7,529 nt of DNA, from the NCBI GenBank assembly GCA_020024465.1, contig JAHHTT010000077.1, positions 1-7,529 of the forward strand, given 5' to 3'. This document shows, piece after piece, positions 6,187 through 7,529 of this stretch. The position numbers and the translations under genes are program-made. The notes below the pieces were generated by a model. The model searched no databases and was not told where the DNA came from. It worked only from the letters and a program-made list of their open reading frames with translations. Numbering within the stretch: position 1 is the first letter of the stretch; every line of letters begins with the position of its first letter. Source of the DNA: Odoribacter sp. GTDB taxonomy: Bacteria > Bacteroidota > Bacteroidia > Bacteroidales > Marinifilaceae.

Positions 6187-7245
6187 ATGAAGAATTATAT
6201 ATATTATTTGCTAGGTATTTGTCTACAATATTCATGCACAGATATTTTAGAAATAGAAAAAGAGGGTAGAACATATCTGCCCATTTCAACAGACACCGTG
6301 AACGTAGAAACAATTGATTCATTGCTAAAATATGATATAACAGATCCAGAGGATTTTATAAAATATGGACAATGGTTAATCGTGGGACGGTCCTACGAAG
6401 ATTACCAAATATGCGCAATAAATTTAAAAACAGGAGCTAGTATTAAAATGTTGAAATTTGGCAAGGAAACGGGAGAAGCATTAGGCATTACAAGCATGAC
6501 AATAGATCCACAAGGAAATCTGGCTGCTCTTGACTATAGATGTAAAAAATTACATGAATTTTCATCCCCATTATCAACACGCAGCGAATCAAGAAGTAAT
6601 GAATTACAACTAAATTCGGATGAATATCACCTTTCTGTGATAAAAGGTAATACGTTTATGATTTCTACAGGTCTCTATGAGAATGGTCGTTATCGTTATT
6701 ATTCAGAAATTACGAAATCTGCAAAATACTATTTATCATACCCTAATCATCCTCAATACAATAATTTGTCAACAAAAGCCAAAAGTATTTTATACGCAAG
6801 TTCTGTTCTTCGTTTACGACCTGACAATAAATTCTTTGTATGTGCCGATATGCATAGCGGCATTATAGAGATTTGTAAAGTGGAAAATGATAGCATACAA
6901 CGAGTCTTTCAACATTGTTTTTATTATCCTAAGGTAAAAATTAATGATTCTGGTCTTTTGCCTCATGTTGCATATTACAAAGATAATATTGCCGGTTTCC
7001 AAGATATTGCCGTTTCGAACGAAAAAATATATGTCTTATTTTCTGGCCAAACTTATCGCGATGCACAGCAAGCTATTGGTCACTGCACAAACTTGTTTAC
7101 TTTCGATTGGAATGGAAATCTTATTTCTTCAGTCAAATTAAATGAACCTATTTATAAAATATCTTTTGATACACAAGAAGATTTGTTATATGGCTTGAAA
7201 GGGACATTCAGAAATGTCTCACTTGTACATTTATACGTAAAGTGA
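6187..7245 (+). CDS. BF3164-type six-bladed beta-propeller lipoprotein (second copy)
   Basis: A 352-residue protein starting MKNYIYYLLGICLQYSC; Cys17 is the likely lipidation site, although Gln-Tyr-Ser before it is a loose lipobox. Family features are KMLKFGKETGEALG (88-100), equivalent to the FG..G.G..E turn of the first copy, SMTIDPQGNLAALDY (about 104-118), and the C-terminal blade LFTFDWNGNLISSV...IYKISFDTQEDLLYGL (303-337), matching the same F.W.G/VD...LY signature. It is probably an outer-membrane lipoprotein with a repetitive binding surface; no catalytic motif is apparent. It follows the short peptide gene by 13 bases and is probably transcribed with it from the promoter at 5911, hence probably under the adjacent two-component system. 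The peptide-lipoprotein pairing suggests it binds or presents that peptide, but this is inference. No clear terminator follows; 14 bases after its stop the next candidate operator begins. Confidence 0.85.
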   Translation: MKNYIYYLLGICLQYSCTDILEIEKEGRTYLPISTDTVNVETIDSLLKYDITDPEDFIKYGQWLIVGRSYEDYQICAINLKTGASIKMLKFGKETGEALGITSMTIDPQGNLAALDYRCKKLHEFSSPLSTRSESRSNELQLNSDEYHLSVIKGNTFMISTGLYENGRYRYYSEITKSAKYYLSYPNHPQYNNLSTKAKSILYASSVLRLRPDNKFFVCADMHSGIIEICKVENDSIQRVFQHCFYYPKVKINDSGLLPHVAYYKDNIAGFQDIAVSNEKIYVLFSGQTYRDAQQAIGHCTNLFTFDWNGNLISSVKLNEPIYKISFDTQEDLLYGLKGTFRNVSLVHLYVK

Positions 7246-7259
7246 TTAACAACTGAACA

Positions 7260-7278
7260 TTACAACAATTTTACAACA
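7260..7278. promoter_or_regulatory. Candidate response-regulator operator, copy 2
   Basis: TTACAACAATTTTACAACA is a perfect direct repeat of TTACAACA with an 11-base period (7260-7267 and 7271-7278), the arrangement typical of tandem OmpR-family dimers. It matches copy 1 (5861-5879) at 16 of 19 positions and lies 14 bases after the lipoprotein stop codon, upstream of a good -7 element. It probably controls a transcript that leaves the window. Confidence 0.55.
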
Positions 7279-7309
7279 CATAACCATATGTTATTAAGTT
7301 AATTTCTCA

Positions 7310-7317
7310 TATGTTTG
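7310..7317 (+). promoter_or_regulatory. -7 promoter element for the downstream transcript
   Basis: TATGTTTG is a full match to TAnnTTTG. It starts 34 bases after the shared 13-mer ends, exactly as at 5911, and no TTTG is evident at the -33 position, consistent with activation from the operator. The predicted leader before ATG 7510 would be about 185 bases and contains two hairpins. Confidence 0.5.
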
Positions 7318-7399
7318 TCTTGTTATTTTTCACAAAAAAGTAGTGTATAATATGCAAAATATATCGCTCAAATTTAAATTAAAGAGATGAGAACAATAC

Positions 7400-7419
7400 T
7401 TCGGTAAATTTTTACCGAA
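7400..7419 (+). other. AU-rich leader hairpin, 8-bp perfect stem
   Basis: TTCGGTAA at 7400-7407 pairs perfectly with TTACCGAA at 7412-7419 around a four-base loop. On neither strand is it followed by a T-run, so a terminator is unlikely. It may be a leader structure or a palindromic protein site. Confidence 0.4.
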
Positions 7420-7439
7420 AAATTATAAGTTAAACAATA

Positions 7440-7459
7440 GAACCGGCAAAAGCTGGTTC
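7440..7459 (+). other. Leader hairpin with AAAA loop
   Basis: GAACCGGC at 7440-7447 pairs with GCTGGTTC at 7452-7459 (one G-U pair) around AAAA. It stands 11 bases before a purine-rich AGAGGT that could act as a ribosome binding site, so it could affect translation of what follows. No T-run follows. Confidence 0.45.
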
Positions 7460-7483
7460 GAAAACACTAAAGAGGTCATTGAA

Positions 7484-7507
7484 ATGTTGTCAAAAACGAA
7501 TGGTTAA
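7484..7507 (+). other. Possible seven-codon leader ORF
   Basis: ATG at 7484 opens MLSKTNG and stops at 7505-7507, two bases before the next ATG at 7510. AGAGGT (7471-7476) lies upstream at a usable distance. The stretch AGGTCATT just before it also occurs at 1901-1908 before the ATG-TAA start-stop. It is too short to judge by composition; a chance ORF is quite possible. Confidence 0.25.
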
Positions 7508-7509
7508 GC

Positions 7510-7529
7510 ATGAAGAAATGTGCTGAAAA
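7510..7529 (+). CDS. Possible 5' end of a further gene (partial)
   Basis: ATG at 7510 followed by AAGAAATGTGCTGAA reads MKKCAE and runs off the window. MKK is a common start for exported proteins here, and the promoter at 7310 implies that a gene follows, but six codons cannot identify it. Confidence 0.3.

Noticed and set aside
7320..7352. A sigma-70-like promoter (TTGTTA ... TATAAT)
   Set aside because: The spacing is about 20 bases and Bacteroidota use a different consensus; the TAnnTTTG at 7310 is the better candidate.
7400..7419. The hairpin as a terminator for the lipoprotein operon
   Set aside because: No T-run follows on either strand, and a perfect TAnnTTTG lies between it and the lipoprotein gene.

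Overview
The window looks like chromosomal DNA of a gut Bacteroidales bacterium (Bacteroides, Phocaeicola or Parabacteroides type). The evidence is low G+C (about 35% by eye outside one insert), TAnnTTTG-type promoter elements, weak ribosome binding sites, and families found almost only in that order: DUF1573, BF3164-type six-bladed propeller lipoproteins, NVEALA-like peptides and a DUF4099/DUF3945 mobile-element gene. No rRNA, tRNA, CRISPR array or complete insertion sequence was seen.

Layout. (1) Positions 3-1808, + strand: the 3' end of a DUF1573 gene, a membrane-anchored thioredoxin-fold protein with a CEDC motif, and a propeller lipoprotein, closely spaced as one operon. (2) Positions 1809-2335: an untranslated region with a paired stem, an unusually perfect Shine-Dalgarno followed by an ATG-TAA start-stop, then a four-cysteine NVEALA-like peptide gene and a terminator-like hairpin. 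(3) Positions 2393-3686, - strand: a G+C-richer (about 45%) DUF4099/DUF3945 gene of conjugative-transposon type. It is broken by a one-base frameshift near its start and its end is replaced by unrelated sequence, so it is a mobile-element scar. (4) Positions 3808-5855, - strand: an OmpR-type response regulator and its histidine kinase, kinase first, overlapping by 16 bases. (5) Positions 5967-7245, + strand, divergent from the kinase: a 68-residue NVEALA-like peptide with two cysteines, then a second propeller lipoprotein. (6) Positions 7246-7529: a promoter region, two hairpins, and probably the first codons of another gene.

How they may work together. The most informative signal is a 19-base element in the kinase/peptide divergent region (5861-5879) that recurs after the last lipoprotein gene (7260-7278) with 16 of 19 identical bases. 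In both places it lies exactly 33 bases before a TAnnTTTG-like -7 element. The second copy is an 11-base-period direct repeat, the architecture OmpR-family regulators usually bind. I infer that the two-component system controls the peptide/lipoprotein operon, perhaps itself, and another transcript leaving the window. Secreted cysteine-bearing peptides, surface or periplasmic propeller lipoproteins, a thioredoxin-fold partner and a sensor kinase could form an envelope peptide-signalling or peptide-handling system. That model is inference; the family assignments and the repeated site are seen in the sequence.
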